NCBI GenBank assembly: GCA_022821235.1
Contig: JAJEEA010000520.1
Location: forward strand, 1 to 37,671
Direction: 5' to 3'
DNA: 37,671 bases
Source of the DNA: Vicinamibacteria bacterium
GTDB taxonomy: Bacteria > Acidobacteriota > Vicinamibacteria > Vicinamibacterales > UBA8438
Notes under the pieces: model-generated
Told to the model about the DNA's origin: nothing
Databases searched by the model: none
Seen by the model: the letters and a program-made list of their open reading frames with translations, nothing else
Made by a program: the position numbers and the translations under genes
Part shown: in pieces, positions 25,897 through 33,962 of the stretch
Numbering within the stretch: position 1 is the stretch's first letter
How the letters are laid out: each line of letters starts with the position of its first letter

Positions 25897-28313
25897 GGCT
25901 CTCGCGATCTCCTCAGTTGAAACGGAGTGCTCTCGACGACGCCGAGAATCATCGACGACCAGCGGTAGTCGTCGGCCGCCGCCCCGCGCGCGATGCCGCG
26001 GACGGCGGGCCCGTCGAAGTACTCGACCCCCCGGCCCAGGGCATAGGTCAGGAGCTTCTCGGTCACGGTCTCGACGAAACGCTCCTCGGCGCCGAGCAGG
26101 ATGTCGCGCAGCCCGGCCGGCCCGTCGAACCGCGAGCCGTCGGGCAGGGTGCTCGACACGTCGATGGGGGCGCCTTCCTCGGTCGTCCGCCACGCCCCGA
26201 TGCCGTCGTAGTTCTCGAGCGAGAAGCCCAGGGGATCCATCAGCACGTGGCAGCTCGCGCACACCGGGCTGATGCGGTGGACCTCCATGCGCTCGCGCAT
26301 CGAGAGCCGGCGGGCCTCCTCGGGGTGGTTCGCGTCGGGCAGCCCCGGCACCTCGGGCGGGGGCGGCGGAGGCGGCGTGCCGAGGAGGTTCTCGAGCACC
26401 CACAGCCCGCGCTTGGTCGGCGAGGTCCGGTTCGGGTACGAGGTGGCGGTCAGGATGCTGCCCTGCCCGAGCAGCCCGCCCCGCCCGTGGCCGGCCACCT
26501 TCACCTGCCGGAAGTGGTTGCCGTAGACGTTGGACACCCCGTAGTGCCGGGCGAGGCGCTCGTTCAGATAGGTGTAGTCGGCCCGCAGGAGGTCGAGGAC
26601 GCTGCGGTCGCCGCGTACCTGGCTCTCGACGAAGAGGGCCGTCTCCTCCTCCATCGCCTCGCGCAGGTTCTCGTCGAAGTCGAGGAACGCGTCGGGGTCG
26701 GGGGCCACCGTCCGCATGTTGCGCAGCAGCAGCCACTGGCCGAAGAAGTTGTCGACGAACGCGTCCGAGCGCGGGTCGCCGAGCAGGCGGGCGATCTGGC
26801 GCTCCAGCACCCCCGGCTCGCGCAGCCGGCCCGCCGCCGCCACGTCGATCAGCTCGTCGTCGGGCAGGCTGCTCCACAGGAAGAACGACAGGCGCGAGGC
26901 CAGCTCGAGGTCGCTGACGGGATGGGCCGTGCCGGGGGCCGCCCCGGCCGGGTCGCGCTCGATGCGGAACAGGAACTCGGGGTCGATGAGCACGCCCCGC
27001 ACCGCGAACTGGATGCCCTGCTCGAAGCCGCCCTCGCGGCGGCCCTCCTCGTAGAGCGCCAGCAGCGGCTCGACGTCGGCCTCGGTGACGGGACGGCGGA
27101 ACGCCCGCCGGGCGAGGCCGGAGAGGATCTCGGCCGCGCAGGCAGCCTCCTCGGCCGCCGCCTCGGGGTAGCACGAGAACACGCGCCGACGGCTGGGCGT
27201 GTCCTCGGGCGTCGCCCCGCCGTACGGGCCGCTTATCTCGATGCTGTCGAGGGCCATCGCCGCGTTGCGGTCGCGCGAATAGGCGAGGCTCGACACCCCC
27301 GGGACCGGCTCGAGGACGCCCTCGGCGACCTCCGCCCGATCGAGGAACGCGGCGCTGACGAGCCGCGTGCCCGCCTTCACCTCCAGCCGCACCTCGAGCC
27401 CCTCGTCGGCCGTCTGCTCGTAGAGCGAGGGCCGGGACACCGCGTTCCACGGCGCCCGAACCCCGTCGCCGCCGACCGTGAACTGCCCGATGCGGGCGCG
27501 GTCGAGGCGCAGCTCGACGTCGTTCGGCTCCTGCAGCCCGCGGATGTGGTTGCCGTAGGCGCGCTGCAGCTCGAGGCGGATGACGTACTCGCCGTCGAGG
27601 GGGAAGTGGTGGCGCACCGCGAGGCCGCCGCGAGAGCCGAACGGCAGCTCCTCGCTCATGCGGCCTTCCTGCCACTTGGTGTAGGGGACCGTGTAGGTCT
27701 CGACGGCGGGCCGGATCGAGGCATCGCCGACGGCGAGCCGGCTGATCTTCTCGGCCGCGACCATGTAGCGGTCGAGCAGCACCGGCGAGATCGCCAGCAC
27801 GTCGGCGATGTTGTCGAACCCGTAGCCCGACTCGTCGGGCGGCAGCAGCTCGCGCTCGTCGATCTCCAGGGCGAGCAGATCGCGGACCGCGTTGCGGTAC
27901 TCGACGCGGTTGAGCCGGTGGATGGGGGGGCGGCCGGGGTTCGGGTCGGCCGCAGCGGCGGCGTCGAGGGCGGCCTCGATGACGTGGGCGGCCGCATCGT
28001 AGGCCTCGGGCTCCGGCCGCGGGCGGCCCGGCGGCGGCATCGCCCGCCCCCGCAGCTTGCGGACGACCTTCTCCCACGCCTCGACCTCGCCGGCGACGTG
28101 GCCGACGCGCTCGGTGTCGATGGACTGCAGGGTCAGGCCCGCCTGCAGCGTGCGGTCGTTGTGGCACGCGACGCAGTAGCGGTCGAGCAGCGCCCGCGGC
28201 GTGGAGGCGGCTCCCGGCGCCGACGCGGTCTCCGGCGCCTGTGCCCAGGCATGACCGGCACCGCCGGCCGCGAGCGCGAGACCGAGCAACCCCACCAGAC
28301 TCCTGGCCGTCAT
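25893..28313 (-). CDS. DUF1587/DUF1592/DUF1588/DUF1585 exported c-type haem protein
   Basis: 806 residues with a signal peptide (GLLGLALAAGGAGHAWA). An N-terminal c-type haem site CVACH lies at about residues 47-51, and a second CASCH near 665-670 in PVCASCHVLMDPLGFSLENYDGIG. Between them the DUF1587 (RLNRVEYRNAVRDLL), DUF1592 (LARRAFRRPV...), DUF1588 (TSPTKRGLWVLENLLGTPPPPP) and DUF1585 segments occur in the standard order. The haems suggest a periplasmic redox protein, but no reaction is established. The start codon follows AGGAAGGACT, a good ribosome-binding site. Cytochrome maturation genes are not in the window. Confidence 0.93.
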   Translation of the reverse strand: MTARSLVGLLGLALAAGGAGHAWAQAPETASAPGAASTPRALLDRYCVACHNDRTLQAGLTLQSIDTERVGHVAGEVEAWEKVVRKLRGRAMPPPGRPRPEPEAYDAAAHVIEAALDAAAAADPNPGRPPIHRLNRVEYRNAVRDLLALEIDERELLPPDESGYGFDNIADVLAISPVLLDRYMVAAEKISRLAVGDASIRPAVETYTVPYTKWQEGRMSEELPFGSRGGLAVRHHFPLDGEYVIRLELQRAYGNHIRGLQEPNDVELRLDRARIGQFTVGGDGVRAPWNAVSRPSLYEQTADEGLEVRLEVKAGTRLVSAAFLDRAEVAEGVLEPVPGVSSLAYSRDRNAAMALDSIEISGPYGGATPEDTPSRRRVFSCYPEAAAEEAACAAEILSGLARRAFRRPVTEADVEPLLALYEEGRREGGFEQGIQFAVRGVLIDPEFLFRIERDPAGAAPGTAHPVSDLELASRLSFFLWSSLPDDELIDVAAAGRLREPGVLERQIARLLGDPRSDAFVDNFFGQWLLLRNMRTVAPDPDAFLDFDENLREAMEEETALFVESQVRGDRSVLDLLRADYTYLNERLARHYGVSNVYGNHFRQVKVAGHGRGGLLGQGSILTATSYPNRTSPTKRGLWVLENLLGTPPPPPPPEVPGLPDANHPEEARRLSMRERMEVHRISPVCASCHVLMDPLGFSLENYDGIGAWRTTEEGAPIDVSSTLPDGSRFDGPAGLRDILLGAEERFVETVTEKLLTYALGRGVEYFDGPAVRGIARGAAADDYRWSSMILGVVESTPFQLRRSREP

Positions 28314-28460
28314 CGCAGTCCTTCCTGCCCGTTCCGACGCGGCCGGAACGCGCCCCGCGTACGCTCAGATCCAGTCGTGCATGGTAACCCAACCGACGCC
28401 GCGCACCAACCCGGACGCGCGCCGAACCGAACGCTGCGCTTCGGACAGTGACGGGAATCA

Positions 28461-28478
28461 CCTTGCCACGTGCCAAGG
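28461..28478. promoter_or_regulatory. 18-base palindrome with a CACGTG core
   Basis: CCTTGCCACGTGCCAAGG matches its own reverse complement at all but the two C/G positions flanking the CACGTG core. It lies in the 241-base gene-free stretch between the DUF1592-type gene (148 bases before its start) and the orphan vapB. It could be an operator for either; no regulator can be named. Confidence 0.35.
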
Positions 28479-28554
28479 GCAGGAACCGCCGAAAACCCGC
28501 TGCACCTGGGTTGCGGTTGGCAACTTTATTTCGATCACCGTCCTTCGTGCTCTT

Positions 28555-28806
28555 TCACGTCGGATCGGCGCGCGCCCATTTGTCGGTCGCGGGGGCATCA
28601 TCCCGCTTGACCGCCTCCAACCGGGCGAGCTCCTCGGCGTCCAGGACGGCTCCACGTTCCCGGCAGATGTCCAGGAACGCCCTGCCGGTCGTCGTCTCGG
28701 ACCAACTCGCTCGCAGCACGACCGCGCCGAACGACTCGCCGGGATAGCGGCGGGCCGCCCGCAAGGGTTCGTACGCCTCCCTGAGCGATTTGGTCTTGCT
28801 CGACAT
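28555..28806 (-). CDS. VapB-type antitoxin without a toxin
   Basis: 83 residues, beginning MSSKTKSLREAYEPLRAARR, then YPGESFGAVVLRASW and a C-terminal EELARLEAVKRDDAPATDKW. This matches the VapB antitoxin family, whose genes normally precede a vapC PIN-toxin gene. Compared with what I recall of the family, the DVYRRL-like stretch is altered to AYEPL. No PIN-domain start is seen in the 241 bases after its stop, so it is orphaned. A perfect palindrome abuts its start codon. It lies downstream of the GH3 gene on the same strand, 92 bases from that gene's stop. Confidence 0.8.
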   Translation of the reverse strand: MSSKTKSLREAYEPLRAARRYPGESFGAVVLRASWSETTTGRAFLDICRERGAVLDAEELARLEAVKRDDAPATDKWARADPT

Positions 28807-28819
28807 GCAGACAGTCTGC
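28807..28819 (-). promoter_or_regulatory. Palindrome abutting the vapB start codon
   Basis: GCAGAC-A-GTCTGC, a perfect 6-1-6 inverted repeat, ends at the base next to the vapB ATG. It is a plausible autoregulatory operator. Confidence 0.45.
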
Positions 28820-28898
28820 CCGATGCGTGCGTTCCGGGTCCAGCAACACCCGTCGGCCGGTTGGAACCCGTCGCCGAGCCGAGGGCAAGTGCTCTCCC

Positions 28899-30971
28899 TC
28901 ACCGCCGCCGGGCGGCGCGGGCCAACCCGTGGCCGGCCGGAAACCCGTCGCCGAGGGTGATGGGGAGGCGCCCGCCGATGGGCGCCTCGCCCGCGACGGC
29001 GCGGACCGCCGAGGCCTCGGCGAGATCGTAGAGGTCGTAGGTCAGCAGCATCGCGGGCAGCTCGGGCAGGGCCGTCGCGACGTAGGGGTTGCCGAAGAAG
29101 ACGGTGACGAACGGCTGGTCGCGCCGCGCGGCGCCGCGGGCGACGTCGCGCAGGAGCCGGGCGACGCCGCGCGAGAGGTCCAGGCGCCCGCTGGACGAGG
29201 CGGCGCGCACGAAGACCGACGCGACGACCGCGTCGTAGCGGCCGGCGCTCGCCTCCACGAGGTCGAGCTCGTCCTGCGAGGTATGGTCCGACACCTCGAC
29301 CGCGGTCACGTTCCGCCACCGGGCCCGCAGCTCGGGGATGAACGTGCGGCTCTGGGCGCCGTTGCCCCAGCCCGAGGGATAGTCGAGCACCGACAGGTAG
29401 AGGATCGCCGCCGACCGCGGCAGCGTCAGGGGCACGTCGCCGCGCTCGTCGCGGAGGAGGGTCAGGCCGCGCCGGCTCACCTCGGCTGCCACCGCGCGGT
29501 GGCGCCGGGCGCCGACCACTTGCGGCAGGTCGTCGAGGCTGACCGCCCGTGTCCGCTGCAGGCCCAGCGCCGCCTTCGTCGCGAGGATCCGGCGCACCGA
29601 GGCGTCGATGCGGGCCTCGGTCAACGTCCCCCGCTCGACCGCCCGGCGGAGGCCGGCGAACGCCGCCGCGTCGTCGGGAGAGTGCACGACGACGTCGTGC
29701 CCGGCCGCCACCGCCGCCACCGCGGCCCGGCCCGGCGACACTTCGTTGGTGATGCCGCGCATGCGCATCGAGTCGGTGTACACCAGCCCGTCGAACCCCA
29801 GGTCGTCGCGCAGCAGGCCCGTCACTATCGGCGAGCTCACCGTGGCCGGCCGGGTCGGGCCGGGGTCGAGGCGGGGCATGGCGACGTGCGACGTCATGAC
29901 CGCCCCCGCCCCGGCCGCGATGCCCGCCCGGAACGGCGGCAGCTCGACCCGGTCGAGGCGCGCCCGGGGGTGCGCGATGAGCGGCAGTCCGCGGTGCGAG
30001 TCGACGTCGGTGTCGCCGTGCCCCGGAAAATGCTTGAGGGTGGCCACCACGCCGCCCGCCTGCAGGCCGCGCACCCAGGCCGAGGCGAGGCGCGCCACCA
30101 CCGCCGGGTCCTCGCCGAACGAGCGCGTGTTGATGACCGGGTTGCGGGGGTTGTTGTTGACGTCGGCGACCGGCGCGAAGTTGACGTGCACGCCGAGGGC
30201 CCGCGCCTCGACGGCGGTGATGCGCCCCGCCTCGTAGGCCAGCCCCTCGTCGCCCGCCGCCCCGAACGCCATCGCCCGCGGGAACGTGGTGCCGCCGCGC
30301 AGCCGGAACCCGATGCCGGTCTCGAAGTCGGCCGCGTTCAGCAGGGGCAGCGCCGAGAGGGCCTGGAGCCGGTTGTTGATGGACGCCCCGGCCATGGGCT
30401 GCCCCAGGGTGGTGCGCGCGTAGGTCGGGTTGAGGAGCACGTCGGGGGCGGGGTCGCGTCCGCCGAACATCAGGAACCCGCCCGGGTGCTGCTCGCGCAC
30501 CAGGGCCGCGAGCCGGTCGAACTCGGCGCTGTCGGTGCTGAGATAGGTGGACCGGAACGACGGCATGACGAGCTGGCCGACCTTCTCGTCGAGGGTCATC
30601 CCGGCCAGGGTGGTCTCGACCCACCGGCTTGCCTCGGGCTCGAGCTGAGCGGCCGGGCTGGCGGTCAGGAGCGCCGCGGCGAGCAAGCCGGCGGTCGCGG
30701 CGAAGAGCGCGGGCACGGGACCCGCCGCCGCCGGGGAACGCCGGGAAGGCCGCTGTCGCGCGCACGGCGGTGAAGTTGAAGCCGAGGAACCCGTCGTCGC
30801 GGGGGAACGCCGCGAAGGCCGTGGTCGCGGCGCGCACGGCGGTGAAGTCGAAGCCGAGGGACCGGCCCCGGCCGGCGAACGCCCGGCAGGCCGGCGTCGG
30901 GGCGGGCTCGTCGCCGAAGCCGCCGCCGCGGGCACGGCCGCCTCGCTCGGACGATGCCATGGGATACGCAT
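28899..30971 (-). CDS. Glycoside hydrolase family 3, NagZ-like exported enzyme
   Basis: 690 residues from ATG 30971, or 605 from GTG 30716. The family 3 barrel is clear: LVMPSF, then VKHFPGHGDTDVDSHRGLP, the NagZ-type signature with the Asp-His dyad, and GLVYTDSMRM with the nucleophile Asp. A C-terminal alpha/beta sandwich domain follows, so it is longer than cytoplasmic NagZ. It should remove terminal beta-linked N-acetylglucosamine or related sugars outside the cytoplasm. The signal peptide (PALFAATAGLLAAALLTASPAAQ) begins right after GTG 30716. The 85 residues before it are Pro/Ser/Arg rich and internally duplicated, so GTG 30716 may be the real start. ATG 30971 is the longest option and has a -10-like TACCAT six bases upstream. 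Confidence 0.88.
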   Translation of the reverse strand: MRIPWHRPSEAAVPAAAASATSPPRRRPAGRSPAGAGPSASTSPPCAPRPRPSRRSPATTGSSASTSPPCARQRPSRRSPAAAGPVPALFAATAGLLAAALLTASPAAQLEPEASRWVETTLAGMTLDEKVGQLVMPSFRSTYLSTDSAEFDRLAALVREQHPGGFLMFGGRDPAPDVLLNPTYARTTLGQPMAGASINNRLQALSALPLLNAADFETGIGFRLRGGTTFPRAMAFGAAGDEGLAYEAGRITAVEARALGVHVNFAPVADVNNNPRNPVINTRSFGEDPAVVARLASAWVRGLQAGGVVATLKHFPGHGDTDVDSHRGLPLIAHPRARLDRVELPPFRAGIAAGAGAVMTSHVAMPRLDPGPTRPATVSSPIVTGLLRDDLGFDGLVYTDSMRMRGITNEVSPGRAAVAAVAAGHDVVVHSPDDAAAFAGLRRAVERGTLTEARIDASVRRILATKAALGLQRTRAVSLDDLPQVVGARRHRAVAAEVSRRGLTLLRDERGDVPLTLPRSAAILYLSVLDYPSGWGNGAQSRTFIPELRARWRNVTAVEVSDHTSQDELDLVEASAGRYDAVVASVFVRAASSSGRLDLSRGVARLLRDVARGAARRDQPFVTVFFGNPYVATALPELPAMLLTYDLYDLAEASAVRAVAGEAPIGGRLPITLGDGFPAGHGLARAARRR
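30720..30854 (-). repeat. About 72-bp imperfect tandem duplication at the GH3 5' end
   Basis: Two units, roughly 30854-30783 and 30782-30720 on the minus strand, both encode ASTSPPCA...RPSRRSPA in the GH3 frame. In the other frame they encode a second repeat, FxFTAVRA...AFP. The first unit is slightly longer (indel). The duplication lies entirely in the doubtful region before the signal peptide. Confidence 0.75.
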
Positions 30972-30977
30972 GCCGGG

Positions 30978-30994
30978 ATGGTAACAGGTATCAT
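30978..30994. promoter_or_regulatory. Back-to-back -10-like boxes between the GH3 gene and moaB
   Basis: The two divergent start codons are only 30 bases apart. TATCAT (30989-30994, plus strand) is seven bases from the moaB ATG at 31002. TACCAT (30983-30978, minus strand) is six bases from the longest GH3 start at 30971. Both would give leaderless mRNAs; the -35 regions would overlap the opposite gene. Confidence 0.4.
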
Positions 30995-31001
30995 CACGGC
31001 C

Positions 31002-31505
31002 ATGAGCCACGAGGAGCACCGCGCCGCCTCCCCCGGGGCCGTCGGCTGCCACGTCATCACCGTCAGCGACACGCGGACCGAGGAGACCGACACCGGGGGC
31101 CGGCTGCTGCGGACGCTGCTCGCGGAGGCCGGGCACCAGGTGCTGGCTCACGAGATCGTGCGCGACGACCCCGCCGCCCTGCGGGCCGCCATCGAGCGCC
31201 AGCTCGAGGCGGACGGGACGCAGGCCGTCATCACCACCGGCGGCACCGGCATCAGCCGGCGCGACGGCAGCTACGAGGTGATCGCCGGCGTGATCGAGAA
31301 GCGCCTCGACGGCTTCGGCGAGCTCTTCCGGGCGCTGAGCTTCGAGGAGATCGGCCCCGCCGCCATGTTGTCGCGCGCCGTCGCGGGGGCGGCGCGGGGC
31401 AAGGTCGTCATCGCCCTCCCCGGCTCGTGGGCCGCGGTGCGGCTGGGCATGACCCGCCTCGTGCTGCCCGAGCTGGCGCACATGGTGAGGGAGGTCTCGC
31501 GGTAG
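31002..31505 (+). CDS. moaB: MoaB/MogA-family molybdopterin biosynthesis protein
   Basis: 167 residues. The fold signature is complete: VITVSDTRTEETDTGGRLL, then ITTGGTGISRRDGSYEVIAGVI, the TTGGTG loop that binds the pterin, and VVIALPGSWAAVRLGM. Enzymes of this type adenylylate molybdopterin before molybdenum insertion by MoeA, whose gene follows 247 bases downstream. MoaB and MogA cannot be firmly separated here; the length and sequence favour MoaB. ATG 31002 (MSHEEHRAAS) is chosen over ATG 30954 because of family length and the -10-like TATCAT seven bases upstream. Confidence 0.92.
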   Translation: MSHEEHRAASPGAVGCHVITVSDTRTEETDTGGRLLRTLLAEAGHQVLAHEIVRDDPAALRAAIERQLEADGTQAVITTGGTGISRRDGSYEVIAGVIEKRLDGFGELFRALSFEEIGPAAMLSRAVAGAARGKVVIALPGSWAAVRLGMTRLVLPELAHMVREVSR

Positions 31506-31509
31506 GGAC

Positions 31510-31525
31510 GGTGACGGAAGTCACC
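31510..31525 (+). other. Small perfect hairpin after moaB
   Basis: GGTGAC-GGAA-GTCACC forms a six-pair stem with a GNRA-type loop, five bases after the moaB stop. No T-run follows. A related element, GTGACGGGAATCAC, is at 28448-28461. It may be an attenuator, an RNA-stability element or chance. Confidence 0.35.
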
Positions 31526-31751
31526 TTCCAGCGGTCTCCTGCGGCTTGGCGCGGAGAACTCGGGCTGCGGCCGGGTGAGGTTGCAGGTTCATGTCGATCG
31601 GCAGCCTGAACGTCGCCACCGTGGAAACGCGCGGCAAGCCGGAGGACCGGCAGCCGGGGCCTGCGCCCGGAGTGCGGGACGGGCTCGCGGCAGGTTCACG
31701 TGATCGGGGCGGACCGCGGGGGCCCCGGGCGGGAGCGGACGGGCTGGAACC

Positions 31752-32975
31752 ATGACCGGAACGAAGATGCGGCCGATACGCAAGACCATCCCCGTCGAGG
31801 AGGCCCTGCGCCTGGCCGACGAGGCCGCCCGGCCCCTCGACCGGACGGAGCGGGTCGAGCTGGACGCGGGCGCCGGCCGCGTGCTCGCCGCCCCGGTGGC
31901 GGCCGGCCAGGACGTGCCGCCGTTCGACCGCGCCGCCATGGACGGCTACGCGGTGGTGGCCGAGAGCACCTTCGGGGCCAGCCGGACGGATCCCCGGCGG
32001 CTCGACTGCATCGAGACCGTGCACACCGGCGACGTCCCCACCCTGACCCTCGAGCCGGGCCAGTGCACGCAGATCGCCACCGGGGCGCCGATGCCCGACG
32101 GCGCCGACGCCGTGGTCATGGTCGAGGAGACCGACCGCCGCAGCCCCCGCGAGGTCGCCGTCTTCACCCCCGTCTATCCCCGGCAGCACGTCGGGCGCCG
32201 CGGCGCCGACATCACCCGGGGCACCGAGCTGCTGCGGCCGGGCGACCTCCTGACCCCGAGCCGGCTCGGGTCGATCGCGGCCCTCGGCCTCGCCGAGATC
32301 GAGGTGTACGCCCGGCCGCGCGTCGCCCTCCTGTCGACGGGCAGCGAGATCGCGCCCCCGGGTCAGCCCCTGGGCCCCGGCCAGATCTACGACATCAACC
32401 GGTTCACTCTCGGCGCCGTCGTCCGCGAGCACGGCGGGGTCCCGACGCCCCTGCCCACCGCCCCCGACAGCCTCGACGAGCTGGGCCGCACCGTCGACGC
32501 CTGCCTCGACCACGACATCCTCGTCTTCTCCGGCGGCAGCTCCGTCGGCGAGCGCGACCTGACCCTCGACGTCATCCGCGAGAAGGGCGAGCTGCTGTTC
32601 CACGGCATCGCCGTCAAGCCCGGCAAGCCCACGGCGTGCGGCGTCATCGCCGGCACCCTGGTGCTCGGCATGCCCGGCTACCCCACCTCGTGCCTGTCGA
32701 ACGCCTACATGCTGCTGGTCCCGGTGCTGCGCAAGGTCGCCCGCCTGCCCCCCCACCGCTTCCGCACCGCCTCGGTGCCGGCCGCAAAGCGCTTCGTCTC
32801 GACCCCCGGGCGGCACCAGTTCTACACCGTCCGCGTCGTCGACGGCCGGGCCGTGCCCGCCTTCAAGGCATCGGGCGACATCACGAGCATGTCGCAGGCC
32901 GACGGCTACATCGAGATCCCCGCCCGCACCGACATCGTCGAGGAAGGCGAGACGGTCGAGGTGAAGCTGTTCTGA
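31752..32975 (+). CDS. moeA: Molybdopterin molybdenumtransferase
   Basis: 407 residues with the full MoeA domain order: an N-terminal segment (EEALRLADEA), then PFDRAAMDGYAV, TGAPMPDGADAVVMVE, the MoCF-like domain with LLSTGSEI and FSGGSSVGERD, KPGKPTACG, GMPGYPTSC, and the C-terminal domain IV ending EVKLF. It inserts molybdate into adenylylated molybdopterin in the cytoplasm. The start is ATG 31752, with ATG 31767 possible. It follows moaB on the same strand; the 246-base gap carries only a hairpin and a short imperfect direct repeat. The likely client in this window is the CoxL-like protein. Confidence 0.95.
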   Translation: MTGTKMRPIRKTIPVEEALRLADEAARPLDRTERVELDAGAGRVLAAPVAAGQDVPPFDRAAMDGYAVVAESTFGASRTDPRRLDCIETVHTGDVPTLTLEPGQCTQIATGAPMPDGADAVVMVEETDRRSPREVAVFTPVYPRQHVGRRGADITRGTELLRPGDLLTPSRLGSIAALGLAEIEVYARPRVALLSTGSEIAPPGQPLGPGQIYDINRFTLGAVVREHGGVPTPLPTAPDSLDELGRTVDACLDHDILVFSGGSSVGERDLTLDVIREKGELLFHGIAVKPGKPTACGVIAGTLVLGMPGYPTSCLSNAYMLLVPVLRKVARLPPHRFRTASVPAAKRFVSTPGRHQFYTVRVVDGRAVPAFKASGDITSMSQADGYIEIPARTDIVEEGETVEVKLF

Positions 32976-32997
32976 CGGCCGGGACATGGAGTCGGCT

Positions 32998-33252
32998 ATG
33001 CCTCGCCAGATGACGAAGAAAGCGACGATTCTCCTTCCGCCGGACCTGTACGTCGAACTGGAAGACGAAGCTCGCCGTCAGGGACGCTCGGTCGGGGAGT
33101 TGGTGCGGGAAGCGGTGATGATTCGCTACGGCGCAGGTGGCGAATCGATGCGGGTCAAGGCAGTCGAGAAGCTCGTGCAGCTCAAGGGAGAGGTACCTGA
33201 CGATCCCCTACAACTCGAAGCCGAGATCATCCGGGGTGCGACCGAGCCGTGA
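32998..33252 (+). CDS. Ribbon-helix-helix antitoxin-like protein, orphaned
   Basis: 84 residues. The N-terminus MTKKATILLPPDLYVELEDEARRQGRSVGELVREAV is a CopG/RHH DNA-binding fold: one strand followed by two helices. The C-terminal half (KLVQLKGEVPDDPLQLEAEIIRG) would be the toxin-binding tail. ATG 32998 has GGAG six bases upstream, better placed than for ATG 32986; ATG 33010 is a third option. Directly overlapping the stop (GTGA at 33249-33252) a second start would read VRVC and then TGA. VRVC is how many PIN toxins begin, which suggests that a vapC once followed. It begins 22 bases after moeA and may be read through from it. Confidence 0.78.
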   Translation: MPRQMTKKATILLPPDLYVELEDEARRQGRSVGELVREAVMIRYGAGGESMRVKAVEKLVQLKGEVPDDPLQLEAEIIRGATEP

Positions 33253-33386
33253 GGGTATGCTGAAGGTGCTGACGGTAGCCGCGATCGCCGGAAGCACGTT
33301 CACCTACTACCTGTGGGCCCTCCGAGAGGCGGAGGCCGTCCCGATCCCGAGACGTGAGCCGATACGTCCCCCCGAGGCCGATGGCT

Positions 33387-33962
33387 TCAGCGCCCGGGGT
33401 CGCGCGGCGTCTCCTCCAGGCCCCCGGCTTCCCGGGTCAGCTCTCGGCTTATCCGCGCCAGTCCCTCGACCGCGTGCGCCTTCATCCGTTCCCCGGGATA
33501 CAGCCTCGCGTGGATGCCGGCCGCTTCGGCCGGGTCCGAGATGCCGAGCCGCTTCATCAGCACCTTGGCATCCTCGATGTCCTGCGGCCGTCCGGCGTCG
33601 AGTTTCATCGCGAGCAGGTGTTTCGGTGATGCTCCCGTTATGGTCAGGTACGGGGAGTTGTACAGAACCCGGGCGGCCCTGTCTGCTTCACGCGGCATCC
33701 ACGCGGTCGCCTGCTCGTTGAGCCAGTTGTCGCTGAGCCCCCGCTTCCGGGCGATCTTCCGGACGGCCTGGACCAGCTTCCCGTGCCCCGCTTCGATCCT
33801 GGCGTCCACGTCCTGCGTGGTCCGGTCCCGGTCGAAGCTCATGCTCATCGCCGCGCCGCCGATCACGTAGAGCTGGACCCGCGCTCGCGCGAACCTGAGC
33901 TCGTCCGCGAGCTCCTCGAAGAGCCGCTCGATGGTCGCTCGATCAAGCAGGGGCCCACTCAT
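33387..33962 (-). CDS. Nucleotidyltransferase-like protein (DUF6036 type)
   Basis: 191 residues. The nucleotidyltransferase core YVIGGAAMSMSF followed by RTTQDVDARIE has the glycine-rich loop and the DVD metal-binding pair. It continues with ASPKHLLAMKLDAGRPQDIEDAKVLMKRLG, a signature of this family. Such proteins are thought to act as toxins or modifiers in two-gene modules. ATG 33962 overlaps the upstream gene by 20 bases, which implies coupled translation. The gene is intact, and the module is convergent with the RHH gene across 134 bases that hold no other gene. Confidence 0.82.
   Translation of the reverse strand: MSGPLLDRATIERLFEELADELRFARARVQLYVIGGAAMSMSFDRDRTTQDVDARIEAGHGKLVQAVRKIARKRGLSDNWLNEQATAWMPREADRAARVLYNSPYLTITGASPKHLLAMKLDAGRPQDIEDAKVLMKRLGISDPAEAAGIHARLYPGERMKAHAVEGLARISRELTREAGGLEETPRDPGR

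Noticed and set aside
28555-30960. One continuous minus-strand frame joining the region opposite the GH3 gene to the vapB gene
   Set aside because: Only the last 83 codons resemble a protein family. The GH3 domain is in a different frame, so the rest is a shadow.
31583-31698. Imperfect direct repeat around GCAGGTTCA upstream of moeA as a molybdenum-cofactor riboswitch
   Set aside because: The repeat is short, and I could not draw the conserved stems of the Moco riboswitch, so it was not annotated.
33256-33345. A possible remnant of the PIN toxin body after the RHH antitoxin (LTVAAIAGSTFTYYL...AVPI)
   Set aside because: It loosely resembles the middle of PIN domains but lacks any catalytic acidic residue in the right place. 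Only the VRVC start-like stub was kept as a hint.
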